From Methanomassiliicoccales archaeon (GTDB lineage: Archaea; Thermoplasmatota; Thermoplasmata; Methanomassiliicoccales; UBA472): DNA of 18,200 bases. Under the pieces are notes generated by a model, which did not search any database, was not told the origin of the DNA, and saw only the letters and a list, made by a program, of their open reading frames with translations. The translations under genes and the position numbers were made by a program. The number at the start of each line of letters is the position of its first letter. Positions within the stretch are counted from its first letter, which is position 1. This document shows, one piece after another, positions 8,055 through 14,072 of this stretch. Location of the stretch: assembly GCA_028679935.1 (NCBI GenBank), contig JAJRAL010000175.1:1-18200 (forward strand), given 5' to 3'.

Positions 8055-8064
8055 GATACATTGA
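8047..8064 (+). CDS. Possible five-residue leader ORF overlapping the prenyl synthase start
   Basis: ATG ATG CCG ATA CAT TGA encodes MMPIH. It has a well-placed GGAGG 7 nt upstream (8035-8039), better than anything available to the prenyl synthase itself. Its TGA overlaps the TTG start of the synthase (TTGA at 8061-8064), a layout suited to termination and re-initiation. The alternative is a base error or indel that has moved the true ATG of the synthase out of frame. The frame is so short that chance is also possible. Confidence 0.3.
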   Translation: MMPIH

Positions 8065-9020
8065 GCTGGGAAGCCCCGATCGAGAGAGAGCTGAAGCAGG
8101 TCGAGCAGGGGATACGCCGCAGCGTCGCTTCCGATGAGAAGGAGCTCACCAGGATCTGCATGCACGTCATCGGGGCCGGCGGGAAGCGCCTCAGACCCGG
8201 TATCGCCATTCTTTCCTACGAAGCGGCAGGCGGTGGGGATCTTCCCAAGTTCATAGGCATCGCCGCGTCGTTCGAACTGATCCACAGCGCCACCCTCATC
8301 CATGACGACATCAACGATCAAGGCGAGGTTCGCCGTGGAAGGATCGCAGCGCACAAGAAGTTCGGCGTCCAGAAGGCGCTGGTCGCGGGCGATTTCATGT
8401 TCGTCCGCTCCTTCAAGCTTGGCGGCAATTGGGACAAGAAGGTCGTCCAGATCATCTCCGACGCCTGCACCGAAACGGCTGAGAGCGAGATCCTCCAGAG
8501 CGCTCACGAATTCGATCCGAAGACGGACGTCAAGACCTACTTCAAGATCATCACCGGCAAGACGGCTAAGCTCATCGAGGCGGCCGCCCTGGTCGGGGCT
8601 CACATGGCCGACGCGGACGATAAGAAGTCCAAGGCGCTAGGGGGCTACGCGCTCAACCTCGGCCTCGCCTTCCAGATCATCGATGACGTGCTCGACCTCA
8701 ACGGCACGGAGAAGGAGCTCGGGAAGCCTCTGGGGATCGACCTAGTCGACGGCAAGCTCACGCTGCCACTGCTATTCGCGGTCGAGGACGAGGCGTACGG
8801 CGACAGGATATCGCGCCTGTTCGTCAAGAGGAAGAAGACCCGCGCCGAGGTGAAGCGCATCCTCGAGCTGGTCGCGAAGACGAGTGCCCTGGACCGGGCG
8901 AGGCTGGAGGCCGCGAAGTACTCGAACAAGGCGAAGAGGATGCTGAGCGCACTCGAACCCTCTCCGTACAAGGACGCCCTGCTGGAGCTCGCCCAGGCAG
9001 TGGTCGACCGCAGGTCGTGA
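8061..9020 (+). CDS. Polyprenyl (geranylgeranyl or longer) diphosphate synthase
   Basis: This 319-aa trans-prenyltransferase extends allylic diphosphates with isopentenyl diphosphate. Both aspartate-rich motifs that bind the Mg-diphosphate are intact: DDIND at residues 82-86, followed by QGEVRRG, and DDVLD at 208-212. KRLRPG near residue 40 is the diphosphate-binding motif. The fifth residue before the first motif is alanine (SATLIHDD), as in synthases of longer chains; short-chain archaeal enzymes usually have an aromatic residue there. The product may therefore be C20 or longer. An in-frame TAA at 8028 leaves TTG 8061 as the first usable start, and the only strong ribosome site serves a five-codon ORF that ends on it. 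The next gene overlaps as GTGA. Roles could be ether-lipid precursors or the side chain of a respiratory carrier. Confidence 0.9.
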   Translation: MSWEAPIERELKQVEQGIRRSVASDEKELTRICMHVIGAGGKRLRPGIAILSYEAAGGGDLPKFIGIAASFELIHSATLIHDDINDQGEVRRGRIAAHKKFGVQKALVAGDFMFVRSFKLGGNWDKKVVQIISDACTETAESEILQSAHEFDPKTDVKTYFKIITGKTAKLIEAAALVGAHMADADDKKSKALGGYALNLGLAFQIIDDVLDLNGTEKELGKPLGIDLVDGKLTLPLLFAVEDEAYGDRISRLFVKRKKTRAEVKRILELVAKTSALDRARLEAAKYSNKAKRMLSALEPSPYKDALLELAQAVVDRRS

Positions 9021-10126
9021 CGGGGGGGGACGCCGGTACGCCGGGGACCGAGAAGGTCGATGTTGTCGTCATTGGTGCCGGACCGGCGGGAAGCACGGCC
9101 GCCTGGAAGGCCGCCGAGGGCGGCGCTGATGTCCTCTTGCTGGAGAAGAGGCCGATCATCGGCGTCCCGGTGAGATGCGGCGAGTTCCTACCGAGCAAGG
9201 GAGAGGTCGCTTCGTTCTTCCCGGATGCGCTGAACCTAGAATCCCTGTTGGACCTGCCTCAAGATCTGGTGCAGCGGAAGATCGACAAGATCAGAGTGTA
9301 TTCGCCAAAGCTCAGGCCCTACGAATTGCCGTTCGACGGTTCCACGACCGATCGCGATCGTTTCGATCAGTATCTGGCCCTAAGAGCCGAGAAGGCGGGG
9401 GCGAGGGTCGAGAAAGGAGCGCGGGTCACCTCGATCAGGAATAACGAGGTCATGCTGGGCGATCGCCATATCCAGACCAAGATAATAGTCGGAGCGGACG
9501 GACCGCTCTCGCTGGTGGCGAGATCACTCGGCCTTGAGAGGTCATGGGACCTCTGTCCGGCGATGGCCGCATTCTCGCCCGGCGACTTCGAACCGGTCGC
9601 AGAGATGTACTTCGGGAGCGTCTCGCCCGGTGGATATGCTTGGGTCATCCCAAAGAAGGGGGGCGCGAACGTCGGTCTCGGCGTCTCGAGGCTCTTCACC
9701 AAAACGCACCTGATCGACCACTATCGTTCTTTCATCGCCTTCCGTCACCTTGACCCCGGACCGGCCTCCGGGAAGATGGTGCCGATGTCGGGCCCGATCT
9801 CCAAGACCGTCAGCGGCAACGCGCTCGTCGTAGGCGACGCGGCCGGCCAGGTCATGCCGGTCAATGGGGGAGGGATACCGATTGCGATTATCTGCGGCGC
9901 GATCGCGGGGGAGGTATCAGCGGGTGCGGCGAAGGGCAAGCGCTCTCTGAACGACTACGAGAGCGAGTGGAGACGCCAGGTGGGGAAGCCTCTCGCGACG
10001 GCACTCAGGACGAAGCGTCTGGCAATGCTCGCGTTCGGAAGCCCTTGGAGGCTGGAGCAGGCGATGAGGATGCTCGGCATCCGCAGGATGGGCAAAGCTA
10101 TCCGTTGCAAGTCAGTCTTTCCGTGA
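9017..10126 (+). CDS. Geranylgeranyl reductase family FAD-dependent oxidoreductase
   Basis: Proteins of this family hydrogenate double bonds of isoprenoid chains, notably those of archaeal ether lipids. The 369-aa sequence has an N-terminal Rossmann FAD motif (VVVIGAGPAGSTAA, residues 16-29), the family motif GVPVRCGE at 49-56 (PV.C.E pattern), and the second FAD motif VVGDAAGQVMPVNGGG near 271-286. There is no signal peptide or membrane helix. The GTG start at 9017 overlaps the prenyl synthase stop, so the two are co-translated, and a joint substrate is likely: the synthase makes the chain and this enzyme saturates it. Whether the target is membrane lipid or a quinone-type chain is not visible. 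The gene ends 15 nt inside the convergent nob1 gene. Confidence 0.9.
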   Translation: MTGGDAGTPGTEKVDVVVIGAGPAGSTAAWKAAEGGADVLLLEKRPIIGVPVRCGEFLPSKGEVASFFPDALNLESLLDLPQDLVQRKIDKIRVYSPKLRPYELPFDGSTTDRDRFDQYLALRAEKAGARVEKGARVTSIRNNEVMLGDRHIQTKIIVGADGPLSLVARSLGLERSWDLCPAMAAFSPGDFEPVAEMYFGSVSPGGYAWVIPKKGGANVGLGVSRLFTKTHLIDHYRSFIAFRHLDPGPASGKMVPMSGPISKTVSGNALVVGDAAGQVMPVNGGGIPIAIICGAIAGEVSAGAAKGKRSLNDYESEWRRQVGKPLATALRTKRLAMLAFGSPWRLEQAMRMLGIRRMGKAIRCKSVFP

Positions 10127-10597
10127 GCGGACCGTCCTCAGCTTGCTGCCGCAGACAGGACACTCCGGCATCTCGGTGTCGAACACCCGCCCGCAGCCCA
10201 CGCACTTGTACTTCCATTTGAAGACCTTGCGAATGCCCTTCAGACCCACCGGCCGGTAAGGGACACCGAGGTAGGCGGCGAGATTCTGGATCGAGTAGTC
10301 GTCGGTGAGAAGCATCGCGCCGAGGTCCATCGCGAGCGCGAGCACCTCGACATCCGTCGGCGATACCCTGGCTATGTCCCCGGTGCTCTGCGCCGCCTCT
10401 TTTACCTTCTTGATCGAGGCCTTGGTTGCCTCAGAGGTTCGCAGAAGCTCGCCCCAGCGCTCAATCCTCCGATCCTTGTACTTCTCGAGTTCTTCGAGCA
10501 CCGAGGGTGTCACGTAGACCTCCGCGCCTTGGGGCAGGTCCTCCATCGAGAACAAGGCAGAGGTATCTAGGACCAGTCTCTCTGTTTCGGCGCTCAT
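10112..10597 (-). CDS. nob1: Nob1 endonuclease (PIN domain plus zinc ribbon), 16S rRNA 3'-end maturation
   Basis: Nob1 cuts the 3' end of small-subunit rRNA during ribosome assembly. The 161-aa product has a PIN nuclease fold with its acidic residues in place: Asp11 in LVLDTSAL, Glu35 or Glu36 in SVLEELEKY, Asp82 in SPTDVEVLALA and Asp99/Asp100 in LLTDDYSI. A C-terminal zinc ribbon follows with cysteines at 132, 135, 146 and 149 (CVGC...CPVC). The open frame extends 37 codons further upstream, but the ATG at 10597 is chosen because homology begins there and a TATA-like element sits about 26-30 nt before it. The gene diverges from a small unrecognised gene and converges with the reductase, with 15 nt overlap. 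Confidence 0.92.
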   Translation of the reverse strand: MSAETERLVLDTSALFSMEDLPQGAEVYVTPSVLEELEKYKDRRIERWGELLRTSEATKASIKKVKEAAQSTGDIARVSPTDVEVLALAMDLGAMLLTDDYSIQNLAAYLGVPYRPVGLKGIRKVFKWKYKCVGCGRVFDTEMPECPVCGSKLRTVRSRKD

Positions 10598-10620
10598 ATT
10601 GCTCAGTTGACTAACCCTTA

Positions 10621-10640
10621 ACGCATTAAAGCTAAATACG
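10621..10640. promoter_or_regulatory. Divergent TATA-like elements between nob1 and the 87-aa gene
   Basis: The 67-nt spacer is AT-rich against its surroundings. On the plus strand GCTAAATA at 10631-10638 lies about 30 nt before the ATG at 10665. On the minus strand CTTTAATG at 10624-10631 lies about 30 nt before the nob1 ATG at 10597. Both distances fit archaeal transcripts with very short or no leader. The two elements nearly abut, so the two promoters may compete. No sequence was tested; this is positional inference. Confidence 0.5.
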
Positions 10641-10664
10641 CTCCGTGGCATTCGTCGGAGCACG

Positions 10665-10928
10665 ATGCGCGAGATCGTCGTCGACCCAGCGGTACTGGAG
10701 TTCGTCAAGGAAAGCGGTGAGGACTATCGCGTCTCGACCGACTGCTCCGGTCCGGTCATCCTTCCCACGAGGATGAAGCCGCCCAAGGACAGCGATCTGC
10801 GGGTGAAGGCTGGCAATCAGACCTTGTACATCTCGAGGGTCCAGGCGCGATACATCGACCGCGTCACGATGGACATGCTTTTCGATCCGGCCAGAGGGTC
10901 GAGCTGTGTCATGTATGAGGACCTCTGA
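10665..10928 (+). CDS. Conserved-looking small protein of unknown function (87 aa)
   Basis: I do not recognise this protein. It is 87 aa, soluble, without signal peptide or membrane helix, and appears to be a small alpha/beta domain. Visible features are a short acidic N terminus (MREIVVDPAV), a proline-rich patch TRMKPPKDSDL (residues 35-45), the block TLYISRVQARYI (53-64), and two cysteines at 27 and 81. It has its own TATA-like element at the distance expected for a leaderless message and diverges from nob1. Its last 20 nt overlap the end of the convergent ThiI-like gene. Codon use and start context look like a real gene. A link to ribosome or tRNA maturation is suggested only by its neighbours. 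Confidence 0.72.
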   Translation: MREIVVDPAVLEFVKESGEDYRVSTDCSGPVILPTRMKPPKDSDLRVKAGNQTLYISRVQARYIDRVTMDMLFDPARGSSCVMYEDL

Positions 10929-11547
10929 CCTCGGAGGCGCGCTCGGCGGAATAACGGGCCATCTCCTCGACGTCCAACTTCGACTCTTCTTCCGAGACTC
11001 TCCAGGGCTTCGCCATGGTGGCCGGTTTCGATGGAACCCATCTGCAGACAGAAGTCGTCCTGGTCGACATCTCGTATGTGCCGATCCTCTTGGCAATCGT
11101 CTCTATTTCGATCTTGTCGAGCCCAATGAGCGGACGGAGTACCGGGAAGTCTAGTCCATGGGATTCCGCCCTCAGATTATGAAGCGTCTGCGAGGCGACC
11201 TGACCAAGCGATTCACCGGTCACGATCGCCTCTCCTCCGATCCTCTTTGCCAGGTCCCGGGCTACTCGAAGCATGAGGCGCTTGCACAGAACGCACTGGA
11301 ACCCTTTCTGGCAGGCCCCCTCGATCAGGTCCTGGTTTCGCGCGTGCGGAGCGACGTACAGCGCGACCTCCTTGTCCGCGACCGACTCGAGCCTGTGTCG
11401 GATCTCGTCGACCTTCCTCGCCTCGACCTCGTCCGGAGCCGACGAGTTGCCCATGTGCAAGAGAACGACGTCCAGGCCTCTGTCTAGCATCATGAAGGCC
11501 GCGACCGGCGAGTCGATGCCGCCGGACAGGAGACAGACAACGCGCAA
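10909..11547 (-). CDS. thiI: ThiI-like PP-loop sulfurtransferase lacking the THUMP domain
   Basis: ThiI activates tRNA uridine-8 with ATP for 4-thiouridine formation. This 212-aa protein holds only the AANH/PP-loop part: SGGIDSP at residues 8-14, the CVLCKRLMLRVA motif at 85-96 and GESLGQVASQTLHN at 111-124, all typical of ThiI. A third cysteine at 168 (TTSVCRWVPSKP) fits the archaeal enzymes, in which a CxxC and a distant Cys bind an iron-sulfur cluster. The N-terminal ferredoxin-like and THUMP domains that bind tRNA are absent, and there is no rhodanese domain. The start is a TTG with GGGTGGATC close upstream and a TATA-like run (TTATCTATTT) about 30 nt away. It may act with a separate THUMP protein or have another sulfur-transfer role. 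Confidence 0.85.
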   Translation of the reverse strand: MRVVCLLSGGIDSPVAAFMMLDRGLDVVLLHMGNSSAPDEVEARKVDEIRHRLESVADKEVALYVAPHARNQDLIEGACQKGFQCVLCKRLMLRVARDLAKRIGGEAIVTGESLGQVASQTLHNLRAESHGLDFPVLRPLIGLDKIEIETIAKRIGTYEMSTRTTSVCRWVPSKPATMAKPWRVSEEESKLDVEEMARYSAERASEVRGPHT

Positions 11548-11595
11548 GCTGATCCACCCTTCAACACGATTAGAAATAGATAAGGTGAGCGACCC

Positions 11596-11784
11596 TCAGT
11601 TGTTTAGCTTGAGGTTATCGCTCGTGGTCGAGCCAGGATAGGGCAAATAGTCTTCGTCCTCCTCCTCCGCCTCCACGATCATCGTGAAGAGCATGTTGAC
11701 GATCTCGCGCATTTGCCGCAGCTCATCCTTCAGCTCCACGATCTCTCTGGCAAGGTCCTCGTTAGTCTTGGCCGTTTTCCTCAC
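11596..11784 (-). CDS. Small acidic coiled-coil protein (62 aa), function unknown
   Basis: The 62-aa product is predicted mostly helical: residues about 8-44 have leucine/isoleucine heptad spacing (LAREIVELKDELRQMREIVNML), followed by an acidic run (EAEEEDED) and a short tail YLPYPGST. It looks like a small dimeric coiled coil; I do not recognise a family with certainty. The start is a GTG. Support for a real gene is a clear TATA box, GATATATC at 11809-11816, centred 28-29 nt before that GTG, as in leaderless archaeal genes. It lies between the csl4 and thiI-like genes on the same strand. Confidence 0.62.
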   Translation of the reverse strand: MRKTAKTNEDLAREIVELKDELRQMREIVNMLFTMIVEAEEEDEDYLPYPGSTTSDNLKLNN

Positions 11785-11806
11785 CTATCCTACCGATTTG
11801 TTCGTC

Positions 11807-11818
11807 GCGATATATCCC
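11807..11818 (-). promoter_or_regulatory. TATA box of the small coiled-coil gene
   Basis: GATATATC, flanked by GC-rich sequence, is centred about 28 nt upstream of the GTG start at 11784. It is the best TATA-like match in this block and predicts transcription starting at or just before the start codon. Confidence 0.55.
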
Positions 11819-11865
11819 TTTGCACTTCAACCTTGCGTCCAGTCCATGCTTGGAACGTATCCCTA

Positions 11866-11880
11866 CTGCGAGAATCGCAG
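11866..11880 (-). other. Small hairpin directly after the csl4 stop codon
   Basis: CTGCGA (11866-11871) and TCGCAG (11875-11880) form a perfect 6-bp stem with a GAA/TTC loop, one base after the csl4 stop on the minus strand. There is no following T-run on that strand. It may mark the end of the regulator-methyltransferase-csl4 transcript. Confidence 0.3.
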
Positions 11881-11881
11881 C

Positions 11882-12442
11882 TCACCAGGACACGTTGCCG
11901 TAATCGTCCGCTATCTTCCTCGTCTCCGTCCGCTCGCAGTTATTGCAGTAGAGGGAAGTATCCTTTCGCACGAGCGGAGCGCGGCATCTGCGGCACAACG
12001 CCTTGACGACCCCGAAATGCTCACTGGCCGTCGTCAGTTGCACCGATGGTTTCGCTTGGATGACCTTCGCCCGGATGAGGTCGCTCGGCCTCATCTCCCT
12101 GCCGGCATCCTGGGTATACTCCATCGACAGCTTCGAGACGTGGATCGTCCCGTTGGTGTCTCCGGTGATCGCCCGCTCCCGGCCTTCGACCGCCACGACC
12201 TCGCAGATTGCCATCATGCTTCTGACATCGGTCACTTCACAGAACACCGAGTCCCCTGCCTTCAGCTCCGCCATCTCGTTGTACGCCTTCACAGACGCGA
12301 CGTGTTCGTCTTGGTCGAGCTCAAGCTCGCCCGCAAACGCCGCGAATATCTTCCCGTTCTCTTCATAGGTGCCCTCGGCCGGAAGGTACTCCTCGGCCTC
12401 CGCCACTTCTTCGCCGGGCAGAACGGGCCTCTTGGTCTTCAT
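11882..12442 (-). CDS. csl4: Exosome RNA-binding cap subunit Csl4
   Basis: Csl4 is one of the S1-domain cap proteins of the archaeal exosome, which degrades RNA and adds tails at 3' ends; it also recruits DnaG. The 186-aa product has the N-terminal Csl4 domain (residues 5-45, with LPGEEVAEAEEYLPAEGTY), a central S1 domain (about 62-145, GDSVFCEVTDVR onward) and a C-terminal zinc ribbon with cysteines at 150, 153, 166 and 169 (CRRC...CNNC). Length and order match the family. Its ATG overlaps the stop of the methyltransferase gene as TGATG, so the two are translationally coupled. This pairing places RNA modification and RNA decay in one transcript. Confidence 0.94.
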   Translation of the reverse strand: MKTKRPVLPGEEVAEAEEYLPAEGTYEENGKIFAAFAGELELDQDEHVASVKAYNEMAELKAGDSVFCEVTDVRSMMAICEVVAVEGRERAITGDTNGTIHVSKLSMEYTQDAGREMRPSDLIRAKVIQAKPSVQLTTASEHFGVVKALCRRCRAPLVRKDTSLYCNNCERTETRKIADDYGNVSW

Positions 12443-13077
12443 CAGGTTTCACCTTGTGTCTTGATGCGGAACAACGCAACTTCCACATCAGTCTTTGCTT
12501 TCTTATGGAAGGCGAATGTATGAGGAATCTCGAATTTATACCTTTTCTGGATTTCGCCGGAGGCGCCAGTCGATGCGATGAGGCTCCTCACGAACTCCTC
12601 CGTACCGCCGAGGTGGAGTGAGTAGACGACGTTCGCTATCCCAATCGCCTTCTCCAGGAACGGACGGTCGGCGTGCCTCGTCTGAGCACCGAAAGGCGGA
12701 TTCATGACCACCGTATCGGCGCTGGCCTGGAACGAACGGACGTCGCTCACCAGAAGTTCGATGCTGACCCCGAGTTCGCGCGAGTTGGCAGCGGCAAGTT
12801 CGACCGCGCCCTTGTCGACGTCGACCCCGATCACACGCTCTGCGCCGAGAAGGGCCGCGCCTATGCCGAGTATCCCGGTCCCGCAGCCGAGATCGACGAC
12901 GGTCCTACCCGCGATGTCGCCTTGGGAATAGGCGAGGAAGAGCATGTCCGCGGCGATCGTCGCGGGCGTCTGGTACTGCTCAAGCGATGCGATGGGCGAA
13001 GCGAAGGTGCGGACCTTCTGGAGCGCCATCTCGAGGTCCTTCAGCTTCATCCCCGTCCTTGGAGTCATGTTCGGCAT
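12442..13077 (-). CDS. METTL5-like SAM-dependent methyltransferase (likely rRNA adenine N6)
   Basis: The 211-aa protein is a class I methyltransferase. Motif I is VVDLGCGTGILGIG (residues 60-73), the acidic motif II is GVDVD (84-88), and the catalytic motif is NPPFG (126-130), typical of N6-adenine or N-methylation. The upstream signature LEQYQTPATIAADMLFLA (32-49) is characteristic of the METTL5 family, whose human member methylates an adenine in 18S rRNA. The ATG at 13077 is used here. A second in-frame ATG at 13050 (MKLKDLEMALQKV), with AAGGA 5 nt upstream, may be the true start, since relatives tend to begin near that residue. The stop overlaps the csl4 start. Confidence 0.88.
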   Translation of the reverse strand: MPNMTPRTGMKLKDLEMALQKVRTFASPIASLEQYQTPATIAADMLFLAYSQGDIAGRTVVDLGCGTGILGIGAALLGAERVIGVDVDKGAVELAAANSRELGVSIELLVSDVRSFQASADTVVMNPPFGAQTRHADRPFLEKAIGIANVVYSLHLGGTEEFVRSLIASTGASGEIQKRYKFEIPHTFAFHKKAKTDVEVALFRIKTQGET

Positions 13078-13111
13078 CTCATCTCATCGGTGCGTGGCGG
13101 GCTCGTGCCCG

Positions 13112-13747
13112 CTACTGGTTCAGTCCAAGGTTGAGGAAGTCTGCGCTGGTGAGGATCCCGACGATCTGGCCCTTGCGGGAGACGAGAACCGCCTCCTCCC
13201 TCTGCAAGTGGACCGAAGCGAGCTCTATTGGGGTGTCCTCGCTGAGTATCGGGAATGGCTCGGTCATGACCTCATCCACCCGCGTCTGCATGACCTGCTC
13301 GTAGCTCTTGCGGCCGTTTCGCGTCTCCTCGATCGTGTAGTCCCTGATCCTGTCGTCGGTGACCCCTCCGACCACCCTGTCGCCTACGGTGACCGGCAGC
13401 TGCGTGAAGCGTCCTTTCATCATCCGATCGACACACTCCCCGATCGACTGCTCGGGGGAGACCCAGATCACTCCTCGGGTCGCGAGGTCACCGACGGTGA
13501 GCTGCGCTCCGACCTTCACTCCTTCCACCTTCCGCTTCCTGAGGATCTCCTCGAAAGCTACCAGTATCTTCCTGACGTTCGAGTACGAGGGGTCGATGCT
13601 CCCTCTCTCAATCTTCGCGATGAGCGATTGACTGACACCCGCCATGGATGCAAGCTCCCGTTGGGACATGTTGAGTCGCTTCCGCATCTGCCTGATCTTG
13701 TCGAGGTCCGGCAATTGGGGTATCAGCCCGAGTCTCTGGGTAGTCAT
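13112..13747 (-). CDS. XRE-type DNA-binding regulator with two CBS domains
   Basis: The 211-aa protein joins a helix-turn-helix of the Cro/C1 type (residues 16-70; MSQRELASMAGVSQSLIAKIERG is the HTH core) to a CBS pair (about 86-137 and 157-207). CBS pairs usually bind adenine nucleotides or SAM, so it may sense energy or methyl-donor state; the ligand cannot be read from the sequence. It is probably the first gene of a transcript with the methyltransferase and csl4 genes, 34 nt downstream. The ATG at 13747 has GAGGTG 5 nt upstream, lying within a perfect inverted repeat that may be its own operator. A TATA-like run lies near 13797-13808. Confidence 0.9.
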   Translation of the reverse strand: MTTQRLGLIPQLPDLDKIRQMRKRLNMSQRELASMAGVSQSLIAKIERGSIDPSYSNVRKILVAFEEILRKRKVEGVKVGAQLTVGDLATRGVIWVSPEQSIGECVDRMMKGRFTQLPVTVGDRVVGGVTDDRIRDYTIEETRNGRKSYEQVMQTRVDEVMTEPFPILSEDTPIELASVHLQREEAVLVSRKGQIVGILTSADFLNLGLNQ

Positions 13748-13760
13748 TTGAGCACCTCAA
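13748..13760 (-). promoter_or_regulatory. Inverted repeat TTGAG-CAC-CTCAA covering the regulator's ribosome site
   Basis: A perfect 5-bp inverted repeat with 3-nt centre sits immediately before the regulator's ATG and contains its Shine-Dalgarno (GAGGTG on the minus strand). Such symmetry suits binding by a dimeric HTH protein and suggests autoregulation, although five-base arms can arise by chance and the SD sequence itself supplies half of it. Confidence 0.35.
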
Positions 13761-13938
13761 GCGATTCGAATAAGGCATCATCTGATTCGTGCCCTCAGTA
13801 AAAACTATTCCTATCGTACTTCGATTCGGGGTGATGGTAATCAGATCGGTCCACAGCGACGGGTGTTCTCACAATACTTCGCGGCCAGTTGCGCCGTCAT
13901 CCAGGAGATTTCCAAGCCAGAACCGCGAGCCCAACTGT

Positions 13939-13982
13939 GCATATATTCCATTCGGATTCAGATTCGCAGCAACCCTTAATAA
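13939..13982 (+). promoter_or_regulatory. Candidate promoter of the glutamate synthase operon
   Basis: Two TATA-like elements are visible: GCATATATT at 13939-13947 and CTTAATAA at 13975-13982. They would place the transcript start near 13970 or 14005, giving a leader of roughly 90-120 nt, long for an archaeon. Which one is used cannot be decided by reading. Confidence 0.45.
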
Positions 13983-14015
13983 CAGAATCATTCGTGCGAG
14001 AACGGAAAGTGGCCT

Positions 14016-14072
14016 CCACCACCGACTATGTTCAAACATCGTCCGCAGCGTTCAAATAGTCGGCCGCGGTGG
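14016..14072 (+). promoter_or_regulatory. Leader hairpin with GTTCAAA direct repeats before gltB1
   Basis: CCGACTAT (14022-14029) pairs perfectly with ATAGTCGG (14056-14063), and outer CCACC (14016-14020) can pair with GGTGG (14068-14072), leaving a small asymmetric bulge. The heptamer GTTCAAA occurs at 14030-14036 and again at 14050-14056, 20 nt apart, at the two edges of the loop. The structure ends just before the ribosome site AGGAAGGAG (14077-14085). It may be an RNA control element, or the two heptamers may be protein sites on the same face of the helix. Confidence 0.42.

Noticed and set aside
10598..10708. A 37-residue N-terminal extension of Nob1
   Set aside because: It would span the shared promoter region and the start of the divergent gene, and the PIN domain begins directly after the ATG at 10597.
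14021..14072. A tRNA or tRNA-like remnant, because GTTCAAA resembles a T-loop
   Set aside because: Flanking bases do not give a T-stem closed by G53-C61, and no acceptor or anticodon arm pairs around either copy.
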